Shown here: positions 6,508 through 14,423 of the stretch, piece by piece | How the letters are laid out: each line of letters starts with the position of its first letter | How positions within the stretch are numbered: the stretch's first letter is position 1 | Assembly (NCBI GenBank): GCA_039027055.1 | Contig: JBCCLD010000023.1 | Coordinates: forward strand, 1-21,874 | Direction: 5' to 3' | Length of the DNA: 21,874 nucleotides | Origin: JBCBEX01 sp039027055 | GTDB taxonomy: Bacteria > Bacteroidota > Rhodothermia > Rhodothermales > Rubricoccaceae | Program-made: the position numbers and the translations under genes | The notes under the pieces: model-generated | Told to the model about the DNA's origin: nothing | Database searches by the model: none | The model's input: the letters and a program-made list of their open reading frames with translations, nothing else

Positions 6508-8655
6508 ATGCCGCGCTGCCTGCTTGCCCTCCTCGTGCTCACCCTCGCCGCCTGTGCGAGCCGCCCGCCCACCGGTGGGGCCATCCCGCAGCCACTCCTG
6601 GATCAGGCGAGCGAGGGGGACCGCGCCAGCGACGGGCTTCTCGCCGACTCGACGCTGCAGGCCGTCGTCCACCACCAGCTCGCCCGCGACGGCGCGTCGC
6701 TGATCGCGTCGCTGAACGATTCGTCCGCTGCGGTGCGCGCCCGCGCTGCGTTAGCCCTCGGTTCGGTGCAAGACCCCGCCGCCATCCCCGCGCTCCTCGA
6801 TGCGCTGCGCGACGCCGACCCGCTCGTACGGACCGACGCCGCCTTCGCCCTCGGCCAGACCGCCGACTCGACCGCCGAGGCGCGGCTCCTCGACGCGCTG
6901 GTCACGGAGACGTGGCCGGAGGCGCGCCGCGAACTGATGGACGCGCTCGGCAAGACTGGCAGCACGTTTTCGCTGCGGCAACTCGTGACGCTGCAGATGG
7001 TCGACTCGGCACCGACGCAGCAGGCCGATCACGCGCTCGCGCTCGCCCGCTACGGGCTGCGCGGCGTCACCAGCCCCTCGGCCAGCGCGCTGCTCGGCCG
7101 CTATCTGGAAAGCGACGACCCCGCCGTCCGGCACAACGCCGCGTACTTCTTCGGGCGCATCCGCTCGACCGAGCCGTGGCTCTTCCTCGCCGACGACCTC
7201 GTGCTGCACACACGCCGCCTCGCTGAGACGAGCGCTCCCGAACCGGCGCTGATGCACCTCGCCCTCGCCCTCGGCCGCATCGGCGACGACGACAGCCTTG
7301 CGCTCCTCCGCAAGCTGCTCGCCGACCGCCCCGACTGGCGCGTGCGCACCAACGCCGCTCGCGCGCTCGCTTCGAACGTCGCCCGCGCCGACTCCGCTGC
7401 AGGCTCCACAGCCAACCTCGACGCGCTCTTTGCCAGGCTGGACGACAACAGTCCGCACGTACGCCTCGTGGCTGCGCAGGGCCTCGCCGCGCAGCCGGGC
7501 TCCCCGCTCCTCGCTGCCCGGGCGCTCGGCTGGATCCGCGCCAACGACACGGACTGGCGCACGGCGGCGGCGCTGCTGCCGATCCTCGTCGGGTCGCAGC
7601 AGAACGAGATGATCGACTACTCGCAGTCGTGGCTGCGCGCGCAGACGAGTCCGTTCGCGCTCGCGGCGGGCATCGCAGCACTCCGGGCGGCCGACGATGA
7701 CGCCTCGCTCGGGCTACTTTTTGAAAAGGCGCAGGACGATGACACGCGCGTGGCCTACGCGGCCCTCGACGCGCTCAAGACGCGGTGGAAGCGCGACCAG
7801 AAGGCCAAGCCCACCCTCGCGCCGCGCTACTACGCCGCCTTCGAGCAGGCCCTCGAACGCCGCGACCTCGCCACGGCCTACGCCGCCGCGCCCGCGCTCG
7901 CCGACAGCACGTTTGCGCCATTCGGAGCCGCGCCGCTCCTCCAGCGCGTCTACACGCAGATGGCCGCCCCCGACGACATCGAGCCGATGGTCGAGATCGT
8001 CCGCGCCCTCGGCACGTTCAAGCGCGACTCTACCGTGATCGGCTTTCTGCTAGACGCAGCCGTCGACGGCCACCCCGTCGTCCGCCGCGCCGCCGCCGAC
8101 GCGCTCGAAACCCGCGTCCAGGCGCTGGAGGAGGTCAACCTCATCGGCGAAGCGCTCCCGCCCACGCCCGGCATCGACTGGGACGTGCTCGCTCGCCTCG
8201 GTCGCCACCCGACGCTCACGTTCGAGGTCGTCTCCGAGACCGGCGCGTCGCGCGGAGAGATCGTGATGCGCCTCGACGCCAGCCAGGCGCCGCAAACAAC
8301 GCAGACGCTCGCTCGGCTCTGCGCGGCGGGCACCTACGACGGCGTGCCGTTCCACCGCGTCGTGCCCAACTTCGTGATCCAGGGCGGCGACTCGTCCCGC
8401 CGCGACGGCTTCGGCGGCCCCGGCTTCACCATCCGCAGCGAGTTCACCCGCACGCGCTACACGACCGGCACCGTCGGCATCGCCAGCGCGGGGAAGGACA
8501 CCGAGGGCAACCAGTACTTCGTCACGCATTCCCCCCAGCCCCACCTCGACGGACGCTATACCGCCGTCGGCCACGTCGCCGAAGGCCAAGATGTCGCCGA
8601 TGCCGTCGTCCAAGGCGACGTGGTTTCGACGTGCGAGGTTCGTAGTGCGAAGTAG
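6508..8655 (+). CDS. Lipoprotein with HEAT repeats fused to a cyclophilin-type peptidyl-prolyl isomerase
   Basis: The 715-residue protein catalyses cis-trans isomerisation of prolyl bonds, probably in the periplasm. The N-terminus MPRCLLALLVLTLAAC is a lipoprotein signal with the lipidated cysteine at 16; an upstream in-frame start at 6388 would bury it, so 6508 was chosen. HEAT-like helix pairs run from about 62 to 545, with repeated VRxxAAxALG patterns. The cyclophilin domain covers about 566-712. It keeps FHRVVPNFVIQGGD with the catalytic arginine at 617, and ends with PHLDGRYTAVGHV. The tryptophan that binds cyclosporin in CypA is replaced by histidine, as is common in bacteria. The long superhelical scaffold suggests docking of a client or partner at a membrane. 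The last codons and the stop lie inside a 7-bp repeat array, so the C-terminal tail EVRSAK is probably repeat-derived. Confidence 0.9.
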   Translation: MPRCLLALLVLTLAACASRPPTGGAIPQPLLDQASEGDRASDGLLADSTLQAVVHHQLARDGASLIASLNDSSAAVRARAALALGSVQDPAAIPALLDALRDADPLVRTDAAFALGQTADSTAEARLLDALVTETWPEARRELMDALGKTGSTFSLRQLVTLQMVDSAPTQQADHALALARYGLRGVTSPSASALLGRYLESDDPAVRHNAAYFFGRIRSTEPWLFLADDLVLHTRRLAETSAPEPALMHLALALGRIGDDDSLALLRKLLADRPDWRVRTNAARALASNVARADSAAGSTANLDALFARLDDNSPHVRLVAAQGLAAQPGSPLLAARALGWIRANDTDWRTAAALLPILVGSQQNEMIDYSQSWLRAQTSPFALAAGIAALRAADDDASLGLLFEKAQDDDTRVAYAALDALKTRWKRDQKAKPTLAPRYYAAFEQALERRDLATAYAAAPALADSTFAPFGAAPLLQRVYTQMAAPDDIEPMVEIVRALGTFKRDSTVIGFLLDAAVDGHPVVRRAAADALETRVQALEEVNLIGEALPPTPGIDWDVLARLGRHPTLTFEVVSETGASRGEIVMRLDASQAPQTTQTLARLCAAGTYDGVPFHRVVPNFVIQGGDSSRRDGFGGPGFTIRSEFTRTRYTTGTVGIASAGKDTEGNQYFVTHSPQPHLDGRYTAVGHVAEGQDVADAVVQGDVVSTCEVRSAK

Positions 8656-8672
8656 GAAGTCGGGAGAGTCGT
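8638..8672. repeat. 7-bp repeat array overlapping the stop codon of the HEAT-cyclophilin gene
   Basis: GTTCGTA, GTGCGAA, GTAGGAA, GTCGGGA and GAGTCGT follow one another in 7-base phase. The TAG stop of the HEAT-cyclophilin gene is within the third unit. The unit differs in sequence from the arrays at 4680 and 5804 but has the same period. Confidence 0.6.
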
Positions 8673-8702
8673 GAATGGCCTTGAATTGCTCCCTCCTCTC
8701 GT

Positions 8703-8822
8703 GTCATCCTGAGCGGAGGCCAGAGGCCGTAGCCGAAGGATCTTGGTCTACCTCGATGCTTCGAAAAAAGCCTGGAAGCTATTCCGCAGATCCTTCGACT
8801 CGCTACGCTCGCTCAGGATGAC
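8703..8822. repeat. 120-bp palindromic interspersed element
   Basis: The ends GTCATCCTGAGCG (8703-8715) and CGCTCAGGATGAC (8810-8822) are perfect 13-bp inverted repeats. The inner boxes CGAAGGATCT (8734-8743) and AGATCCTTCG (8788-8797) are perfect 10-bp inverted repeats. The same arrangement of TCATCCTGAG and CGAAGGATC boxes is familiar from mobile intergenic repeats in many genomes, where translation gives the telltale SFDSLRSLRMT string. That string is encoded here at about 8790-8823. The element carries no transposase, so it would be non-autonomous. Folded in RNA it could also terminate or stabilise the upstream transcript. Confidence 0.8.
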
Positions 8823-9244
8823 AAACTGTGTCTTCGCGTTTCTCTCGGTAGCCCTAGCCTTGGCCTGCTTCATCGGATGCAAAACGGCTGAGCAACCTCA
8901 TGACTGGGAGAACCTAGACGCTCACCTCAACGAGATCTTTGCTCAGTCTAGGCAAGCACGCGTCGTTCACGATGCACACGCCACTCTACGCGTGGAGCAC
9001 AGTCCTCGCAGTTCTTTCCAAACATCCAGCCGGGACAGATACCCTTGAACGTTCTTGCTTCGTAGGTGACTACACCACAGAAAGCATACGGTTGGTTTGC
9101 CCTGACTCAATATGTCCTCCGCGATCAGTAGACGGTGACCTCTACATTCGGGGCCCCTTTACTGTGTTCATTGATGGAACTTCTCTACTCGCCTATGTCG
9201 ATTCGGTATGGACGGCCACAGCGCAGACCTTGCCCTGCGACTGA
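8818..9244 (+). pseudogene. Small lipoprotein gene, apparently frameshifted
   Basis: From the ATG at 8818, at the edge of the palindromic element, frame 1 encodes MTNCVFAFLSVALALACFIG followed by a lipidation-type cysteine. It then reads KTAEQPHDWENLDAHLNEIF and stops at 9048. A second frame, open from 8918 to its stop at 9244, continues with more protein-like sequence, including VDGDLYIRGPFTVFIDG and LLAYVDSVW. The two frames overlap, so one frameshift within 8918-9048 would join them into a secreted lipoprotein of about 140 residues. Either the gene is broken, the assembly has an indel, or there are two short chance frames. The region is less GC-rich than its neighbours. No family was recognised. 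Confidence 0.45.
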
Positions 9245-9280
9245 CCCTAACACGCTCAGACTCTCATAGATTACCACCCG

Positions 9281-11449
9281 ATGAAACTTGTCATCGTCGA
9301 GTCGCCCGCGAAGGCCAAGACGATCCAGGGCTACCTGGGGCGGGGCTACCGGGTGCGCGCGTCGCTCGGGCACGTGCGCGACCTGCCGCGCAAGGACGTG
9401 GCGGTGGACGTGGAAAAGACGTTCAAGCCGAAGTACGAGACGCTCTCGGCGAAGAAGAAGACCATGAAGTCGCTGCGGGACGAGGCGCGGCGAGCCGACC
9501 AGATCCTCCTCGCCACGGACCCCGACCGCGAGGGCGAGATCATCGCCTACCACCTCGCGGAGTCGCTCAAGCGCGTCTGCAAGGACGTCGCGCGCGTGAC
9601 GTTCCAAGAGGTCACCAAGCCCGCCGTGCAGGCGGCAGTCCGCGCCCCGCGCCGCCTCGACGGGCCGCTCATCGAGGCGCAGCAGGCGCGGCGCGTGATG
9701 GACCGGCTCGTGGGCTACACCATCAGTCCGTTCCTCTGGAAGACCGCGCGCGGCGAGCAGGGCCTCTCGGCGGGCCGGGTGCAGACGGCGGCGCTGCGGC
9801 TCCTCTGCGAGCGCGAGATGGCGATTGGCGACTTCACGCCGGAGGACTACTGGTCGCTCGACGCGACGTTTGCGACGGAGAAAGGCGACAAGTTCGGCGC
9901 GCGGCTCGTGGAGGCGTACGGCGAGAAAGTCGGTTCCCCTTCCGAGCGCGAGCAGGGCAAGGTCAAGCGTACGATCCCTGACGAGGGCACGGCGGCGCAC
10001 CTGCGCGACGAGGCCGAGATGCGGCTCTACGCCGTCCGCTCGCTGACGAAGAAAACCGCACGGATCAAGCCGCCGCCGCCGTTCACCACCTCGACGTTGC
10101 AGCAGGCGGCGTCGGCGCGGCTCAAGCTGTCGCCGAAGCAGACGATGCGCGTGGCGCAGCAGCTCTTCGAGGGCGTCGAGATCGGCGACGGCAGCCGAGG
10201 CAACGAAGAGCGCGTCGGGCTCATCACCTACATGCGCACCGACTCCACGCGCATCTCGGACGAGGCCATCGCGTCGGTCCGCGACCTCATCGCGCGCGAC
10301 CTCGGGCTCGACTACCTCCCGAAGTCGCCGCACCGGCACGGCAAGAAGTCAAAAAACGCGCAGGAGGCACACGAGGCGATCCGCCCGACGCGCTTCGACC
10401 TCACGCCGAAGGCGATCCGCAAATGGCTCACGCCCGAGCAGCACAAGCTCTACCGGCTCATCTTCTACCGCACCGTGGCGAGCCAGATGGCCCCCGCCGT
10501 CGTGGACCGCACGACCGCCGAGGTGGCGAGCACCGACGGCGCGTTCGTCTTCCTGGCTAAGGGCGAGGTGACGCGCTTCCGCGGCTTCCGCGCCGTCTAC
10601 GACCTCGGCGAGAGCCACGACGATTCGGGTCAGGACGACGCCGAGCGTGCAGCGAAGGGGAAGCAACGGCTCCCCGAGTCGCTCCGGAAGGGCCTGCCCG
10701 TCAACCTCCTCGACCTCGCCGCGAACACGCACCAGACGAAGCCGCCGCCGCGCTACACGGAGGCCTCGCTCGTGAAGGCGCTCGAACGCCACGGCATCGG
10801 CCGCCCGAGCACCTACAGCGCCACCATCGCCACGCTCCAGAACCGGTGCTATGCCGAGTTGAAAAAACGCGTCCTGGACGCCACCGACCTCGGCCTGCGC
10901 GTGTGCGACCTCCTCGTCCAGCACTTCCCGAAGCTCTTCGACCTCGGCTTCACGGCCAAGATGGAGGAAGCACTCGACCAGATCGCGGCGGGCAAGCGTG
11001 CCTACCGCGACACGCTGCACACGTTCTACCACGATCGCCTCCTCGCCGCCCTTCACGACGCCGAGGCCGCGCTCGCCTCCGGCCGGCCGCCTGCGGGTGC
11101 CTCGATCCGGTCGACGGCCCAGTCCCCGTCGACCACGCCCTCATCGCAGCCCGCGACCAGTGCTTCCTCGGCGGATGACGCTCCACGGCTCGGCTGTCCG
11201 CGCTGCGGCAAACCGCTCGCCCGCCGCGACGGCGCGAAGGGGCCGTTCTACGGGTGCACGGGCTTCCCAACGTGCCGCCACACGATGCCGTTCTTCGACC
11301 CACGCACCGCCCCGCGCTGCCCCATCTGTCACCGCGGCTGGCTCGTTGAGCGCCGCGCCAAGAGCGGGAATTTGTTCCGAGGCTGCTCGACCTACCCTGC
11401 GTGCTCGCATACGGAGGCAGTCCCCGATGCCAAGCCGCCCCGCTTTTGA
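9281..11449 (+). CDS. topA: DNA topoisomerase I (type IA)
   Basis: The 722-residue protein relaxes negative supercoils by passing one strand through a transient break. The Toprim domain at the start has E7 (VIVESPAKAKT) and the DPDREGE motif at 80-86. The active-site tyrosine is Y317 in GLITYMRTDSTRIS. The HGIGRPSTY motif lies near residue 505. Two C-terminal zinc ribbons follow a Ser/Thr/Pro-rich linker (about 610-632). Their cysteines are C639, C642, C659, C665 and C680, C683, C702, C708, each pair of pairs ending in a short FPxC or YPxC motif. All catalytic elements are intact. The ATG at 9281 gives the standard MKLVIVESP start. The gene stands alone after the broken lipoprotein gene; the dprA neighbour common in other bacteria is absent. 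A variable insertion, about 218-235, is rich in charged residues. Confidence 0.97.
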   Translation: MKLVIVESPAKAKTIQGYLGRGYRVRASLGHVRDLPRKDVAVDVEKTFKPKYETLSAKKKTMKSLRDEARRADQILLATDPDREGEIIAYHLAESLKRVCKDVARVTFQEVTKPAVQAAVRAPRRLDGPLIEAQQARRVMDRLVGYTISPFLWKTARGEQGLSAGRVQTAALRLLCEREMAIGDFTPEDYWSLDATFATEKGDKFGARLVEAYGEKVGSPSEREQGKVKRTIPDEGTAAHLRDEAEMRLYAVRSLTKKTARIKPPPPFTTSTLQQAASARLKLSPKQTMRVAQQLFEGVEIGDGSRGNEERVGLITYMRTDSTRISDEAIASVRDLIARDLGLDYLPKSPHRHGKKSKNAQEAHEAIRPTRFDLTPKAIRKWLTPEQHKLYRLIFYRTVASQMAPAVVDRTTAEVASTDGAFVFLAKGEVTRFRGFRAVYDLGESHDDSGQDDAERAAKGKQRLPESLRKGLPVNLLDLAANTHQTKPPPRYTEASLVKALERHGIGRPSTYSATIATLQNRCYAELKKRVLDATDLGLRVCDLLVQHFPKLFDLGFTAKMEEALDQIAAGKRAYRDTLHTFYHDRLLAALHDAEAALASGRPPAGASIRSTAQSPSTTPSSQPATSASSADDAPRLGCPRCGKPLARRDGAKGPFYGCTGFPTCRHTMPFFDPRTAPRCPICHRGWLVERRAKSGNLFRGCSTYPACSHTEAVPDAKPPRF

Positions 11450-11507
11450 CCGCGTAGGGCTTTCCCGCATATGCTGGCCCGCCAGTCCCGTCTCTCTTAA
11501 CCAACCC

Positions 11508-11536
11508 TTGACATGAACGTCCTCTCGCCGTTTACT
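11508..11536 (+). promoter_or_regulatory. Sigma70-type promoter candidate for hpf
   Basis: TTGACA at 11508-11513, an exact -35 consensus, is followed after 17 bases by TTTACT at 11531-11536 (four of six matches to TATAAT). Transcription would begin near 11543, giving a leader of about 30 bases before the hpf ATG at 11575, with GGTGAG just upstream of it. The housekeeping sigma of Bacteroidota often prefers a different -10/-33 pattern, so the match may be fortuitous. Confidence 0.5.
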
Positions 11537-11574
11537 GGGAGTCCCTTCTATTCCCCCAATCAACCGGTGAGACT

Positions 11575-11886
11575 ATGCAGACGCGCATTACGGCCCGCCA
11601 TTTCCACGCCTCCGACGGACTCCGCGCCCACATAGAGCAGTCACTTACAAAACTCACCCGGTATTGCGACGGCATTGTGGACGCGCACGTAGTGCTCAAC
11701 GGTGACGAAAACGCCTCGGACAAGACGGCGGAGGTTGCACTCAGCGTCTACCGTCAGACGCTCACGGCAAGCGAGTCGGGGCCGTCTCACGAGGTTGCCG
11801 TGGACGGCTGCGTGAAGCAGCTACGCCGCCAGGTGCAGCGCTACAAAGACAAGCTCCGCAGCACGAACAAGGATTCGCACAGGTGA
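11575..11886 (+). CDS. hpf: Ribosome hibernation promoting factor, short form (HPF/RaiA family)
   Basis: The 103-residue cytoplasmic protein fits the single-domain S30AE/sigma-54 modulation family. Members bind the decoding centre of the 30S subunit and silence ribosomes in stationary phase or starvation. The N-terminus QTRITARHFHASDGLRAHIE, the central VVLNGDE strand and the C-terminal KQLRRQVQRYKDKLR helix are typical. The C-terminal dimerisation domain of long HPF is absent. The start is supported by GGTGAG placed 3-8 bases upstream and by a sigma70-like promoter at 11508. hprK and hpf are often close together in other bacteria, but here they are about 7 kb apart on opposite strands. Transcription ends at the strong hairpin at 11932. 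Confidence 0.92.
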   Translation: MQTRITARHFHASDGLRAHIEQSLTKLTRYCDGIVDAHVVLNGDENASDKTAEVALSVYRQTLTASESGPSHEVAVDGCVKQLRRQVQRYKDKLRSTNKDSHR

Positions 11887-11931
11887 CCTGCCATCGTGAC
11901 TCAGCTATCAGTGCTGTGCCACACACAACGG

Positions 11932-11968
11932 AGCCCCCGGCTGCCTGATGCAGCCGGGGGCTTCTGTT
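11932..11968. terminator. Bidirectional terminator between hpf and the GH16 gene
   Basis: A 12-bp perfect stem (GCCCCCGGCTGC at 11933-11944, GCAGCCGGGGGC at 11950-11961) has the 5-base loop CTGAT, with an extra A-T pair outside it. On the plus strand it is followed by TTCTGTT, consistent with intrinsic termination of hpf. It also lies 26-62 bases past the GH16 stop on the minus strand, so the two convergent genes probably share it. Confidence 0.88.
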
Positions 11969-11993
11969 AGGTCACAGGAGCGACTAGCGCCGA

Positions 11994-12863
11994 TTAGCTG
12001 CCTGCGCGCTCGTAGACGCGGACGTAGTCAATCTCCATCGTCTGGGGGAACTGCGTAGTTGCGTCGGGCGCGCCAGGGAGGTTACCACCGACCGCCACGT
12101 TGAGGATCATGTGGAACGGGTGGTCGAACGGAGCGGTGGGATTGTCGCTGCCGGTCGTGAACCAGTCGTCCGAAGTAAGCGTTTGGTAGAGCACGTTGTT
12201 TACGTACCAGCGAATTACGCCTTCTTCCCACTCGACCGTGAAGACGAAGTAGTCGTCCTGGAAGGTGCCGGCCGCGAGCTTGAGTTCCTGTCCCTTGAAT
12301 ACGTTCTGGGGAAAGGCACCACCATAGTGGATCGTCCCAAAGATTTCCTCGGGCTTGTCGCCAACGGCCTCCATGATGTCGATTTCGCCGCTGGCCGCCC
12401 AGCCGCCGTAGGTGTCTTCGCTGAAGAGGAGCCAGATGGCGGGCCACATGCCCTGCCCAATCGGAAGCTTTGCGCGGACCTCGAAGCGTCCGTACGTCCA
12501 GTCGCCATTGCCTAGCGTGCGGAGACGTGATGAGGTGTAGGACGTGTCCCCATCGACGACGTTTTGGTTGGCTGTGATCTTTAGCGTGCCGTCGCTGACG
12601 ACGCTGCTCTCGCGCGTGTAGAACTGGAGTTCGGCGTTGCCCCAACCGCAGAGGTCAGGACAGCCGTCACCAAGCTGGAATTCCCACTTGGATTCGTCGA
12701 CTTCAGTGCCGTCGAACTCGTCGGACCACACGAGGGACCACCCGGCGGGGGTTGCCTGCGCATCAGGGATTTCTTGGGTGACGGCATTGTCGCAACCCAC
12801 CGCGAAGAGGCCGAGGGCCAACGCGGCGAACGCAAACACAGAGAGGATAGCAGCACGAAGCAT
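11994..12863 (-). CDS. GH16 family endo-beta-1,3-glucanase (laminarinase-like) lipoprotein
   Basis: The 289-residue protein is predicted to cut beta-1,3- or mixed-linkage glucans such as laminarin outside the cell or in the periplasm. It starts with a lipoprotein signal ending LFAVGC (lipidated Cys24). The GH16 beta-sandwich spans about 40-286. The catalytic motif is GEIDIMEAVG, with nucleophile E160, helper D162 and acid/base E165. The flanking features WSDEFDG, GRFEVRAKLPIG, WPAIWLL and DYVRVYE are typical of the laminarinase branch (GH16_3). Length and motifs are complete, with no extra binding module. It is the last gene of the minus-strand surface glycan cluster, 68 bp after the TIM-barrel glycosidase gene, and ends at a shared terminator. 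Substrate preference cannot be fixed from sequence alone. Confidence 0.94.
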   Translation of the reverse strand: MLRAAILSVFAFAALALGLFAVGCDNAVTQEIPDAQATPAGWSLVWSDEFDGTEVDESKWEFQLGDGCPDLCGWGNAELQFYTRESSVVSDGTLKITANQNVVDGDTSYTSSRLRTLGNGDWTYGRFEVRAKLPIGQGMWPAIWLLFSEDTYGGWAASGEIDIMEAVGDKPEEIFGTIHYGGAFPQNVFKGQELKLAAGTFQDDYFVFTVEWEEGVIRWYVNNVLYQTLTSDDWFTTGSDNPTAPFDHPFHMILNVAVGGNLPGAPDATTQFPQTMEIDYVRVYERAGS

Positions 12864-12931
12864 GTCGAGAGTGCGTAGTTCTAGAATGAAGGACGCTGTA
12901 TGTACCCGCGAGCGGGAGACGATAGCTAGGT

Positions 12932-14341
12932 CTAGCGCGCCGAAGCTTGCTCGGGCGAACCGATGTAGAACGGGATGTTAGCGGTGGCCACGTTCCCACT
13001 GTCATCGTAGGCGTAGATAAACATGCGATAGGGGCCCTCGCGGCGCGGTACACGCACGTTGATATCGCCACCTTGACCGCTCACGATGTTTATGTCAACC
13101 GCATCGGGGCGCGTCTCAGCGTCACCTCCGGCGCGTATGTCCGTGCTTTCAGGGAGCATCTCCCACTCGTAGCGAATGGGACGGGCTTCAGGGTCGCTCA
13201 CGTCTGCGAAGAAAGTGACCACCTCGCGGGGCTCCACGTAGACGCTGGCGAAGGCGTCTTGCCCGTTCACCGTGAGCGCGTCGATTTGAGGAGCGAGGTT
13301 GTCAGGGTAGCTGCCCGTCCAGACATACTCCAGTTCGTCCATCACCTGGGTTTCGTAACCACCGGGCGTAAAGATGCCGTACCACGTCGGCGTGGTCTCT
13401 TGCTTCTCGCCCCACAGGAAGGCGTAGGAGCCGATGCAGTACGCCGAGTCAGCCGCGATACCGCGATCGTAGCGCAGGCGGTAGACTTGTGCTTTCTCCG
13501 TGCTCGTCTGTTCGATGGGTACCCCCCAGGAGGTGCGCGGGACTTCCCAGTGCCCGTCAGGGCCCCATTCGGCAATGATGTACGGACCGTCCCATCCAGC
13601 GCGGCGGATCGTTGTGCCTACGGAGGGGCCGTCGTAGCCATACGGGCGGAACTCGCGCGTGCCGCCAACCAACTCCCCGTAGGTGTTGATGCCCATGATG
13701 TCGATGGCAGGCGCACGCTCCATGATGAGTTGAATCTCCGCAACGTCCAGTCCTGCCGTGACGGTCATAGTGGGGTGGTGGGGGTCTTCCTCCTTGATCA
13801 TCTCGGCGATGTCGTTGATGGCATCCCAGACCTTGAAGTCCTCGTAGAAGAGGTCAACTTCGTTGCCTACGCCCCACATGAGGATGGCTGGGTGGTTCTT
13901 GTACTCCCGGACGACCTCACGAAAACGCGCAAGCTGGGCCTCGACGCTCTTGGTGTCGCTGTAGTCGAAGCCTTGGCGGTCCATACCAACCCAAAGGCCG
14001 AAGACCACCGAGAGCCCCAGTTCGTGGGCCTCATCGAGGACCGAGATGGCTTCGCCTGCCCCCCACGTTCTCACCGAGTTGGCTCCGTACTCGACCGCAC
14101 GGTCCATGAACTGGATCCCGCCAGCGCCACGGATGTAATAGGGCTCGCCGCCGCGATAGAGCGTCCAGTTGCCCTCATCGTCCTGGCGCATCTCGACGGG
14201 AATCACCCCTTCCAGGCTTGGCGTTTCTTCTAAGATGCCCGAGGAGGCCGGGCGATCGGTGGCTGAGTCCTGCTCAGTCTGTGCTAGGGCTGGCGTTGCA
14301 AGGAGGAGCAGGGCCAGCGAAAAAAGAACTACGTGTTTCAT
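12932..14341 (-). CDS. Exported TIM-barrel glycoside hydrolase (GH2-C-like; possibly GH158-like) with C-terminal Ig-like domain
   Basis: The 469-residue protein has a Sec signal (MKHVVLFSLALLLLATPALA). A (beta/alpha)8 barrel resembling the catalytic domain of GH2 and other clan GH-A enzymes spans about 50-350. Clan-specific acids are visible: E161 in NHPAILMWGVGNEVD as acid/base, and E258 in YIIAEWG as nucleophile. The preceding jelly-roll domains of true GH2 are missing; the barrel starts almost directly after the signal peptide. About 110 residues from 355 on look like an Ig/PKD-type sandwich. A barrel plus Ig-like domain next to GH16 recalls GH158 endo-beta-1,3-glucanases, but I cannot assign the family from memory. 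It probably works with the GH16 enzyme on the same glucan. It lies 82 bp after a carbohydrate-binding-like lipoprotein gene. Confidence 0.83.
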   Translation of the reverse strand: MKHVVLFSLALLLLATPALAQTEQDSATDRPASSGILEETPSLEGVIPVEMRQDDEGNWTLYRGGEPYYIRGAGGIQFMDRAVEYGANSVRTWGAGEAISVLDEAHELGLSVVFGLWVGMDRQGFDYSDTKSVEAQLARFREVVREYKNHPAILMWGVGNEVDLFYEDFKVWDAINDIAEMIKEEDPHHPTMTVTAGLDVAEIQLIMERAPAIDIMGINTYGELVGGTREFRPYGYDGPSVGTTIRRAGWDGPYIIAEWGPDGHWEVPRTSWGVPIEQTSTEKAQVYRLRYDRGIAADSAYCIGSYAFLWGEKQETTPTWYGIFTPGGYETQVMDELEYVWTGSYPDNLAPQIDALTVNGQDAFASVYVEPREVVTFFADVSDPEARPIRYEWEMLPESTDIRAGGDAETRPDAVDINIVSGQGGDINVRVPRREGPYRMFIYAYDDSGNVATANIPFYIGSPEQASAR

Positions 14342-14423
14342 GCCGGTCTAATCGAGACGTCGTTGAATAGCTACCGTTTGAGCCGTACCGCCTCGCTCGC
14401 AAGGGATACGTGAATCGTGGGCT

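Noticed and set aside
6351..7226. 291-codon frame overlapping the HEAT-cyclophilin gene in another phase
   Set aside because: It is almost wholly Arg/Pro/Ala, as expected for an out-of-phase reading of GC-rich DNA.
8743..8817. Upstream extension of the small lipoprotein (start at 8743)
   Set aside because: The added residues, including SFDSLRSL, are translation of the palindromic element; the signal peptide begins at the later ATG.
9185..10339. 384-codon open frame on the minus strand opposite topA
   Set aside because: It is Arg/Leu/Ala low-complexity sequence, while topA on the other strand has every catalytic motif.
12947..14233. 428-codon open frame on the plus strand opposite the TIM-barrel glycosidase
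   Set aside because: The minus-strand frame has a signal peptide and catalytic motifs. The opposing frame is a by-product of GC-rich codon use and shows no family pattern.
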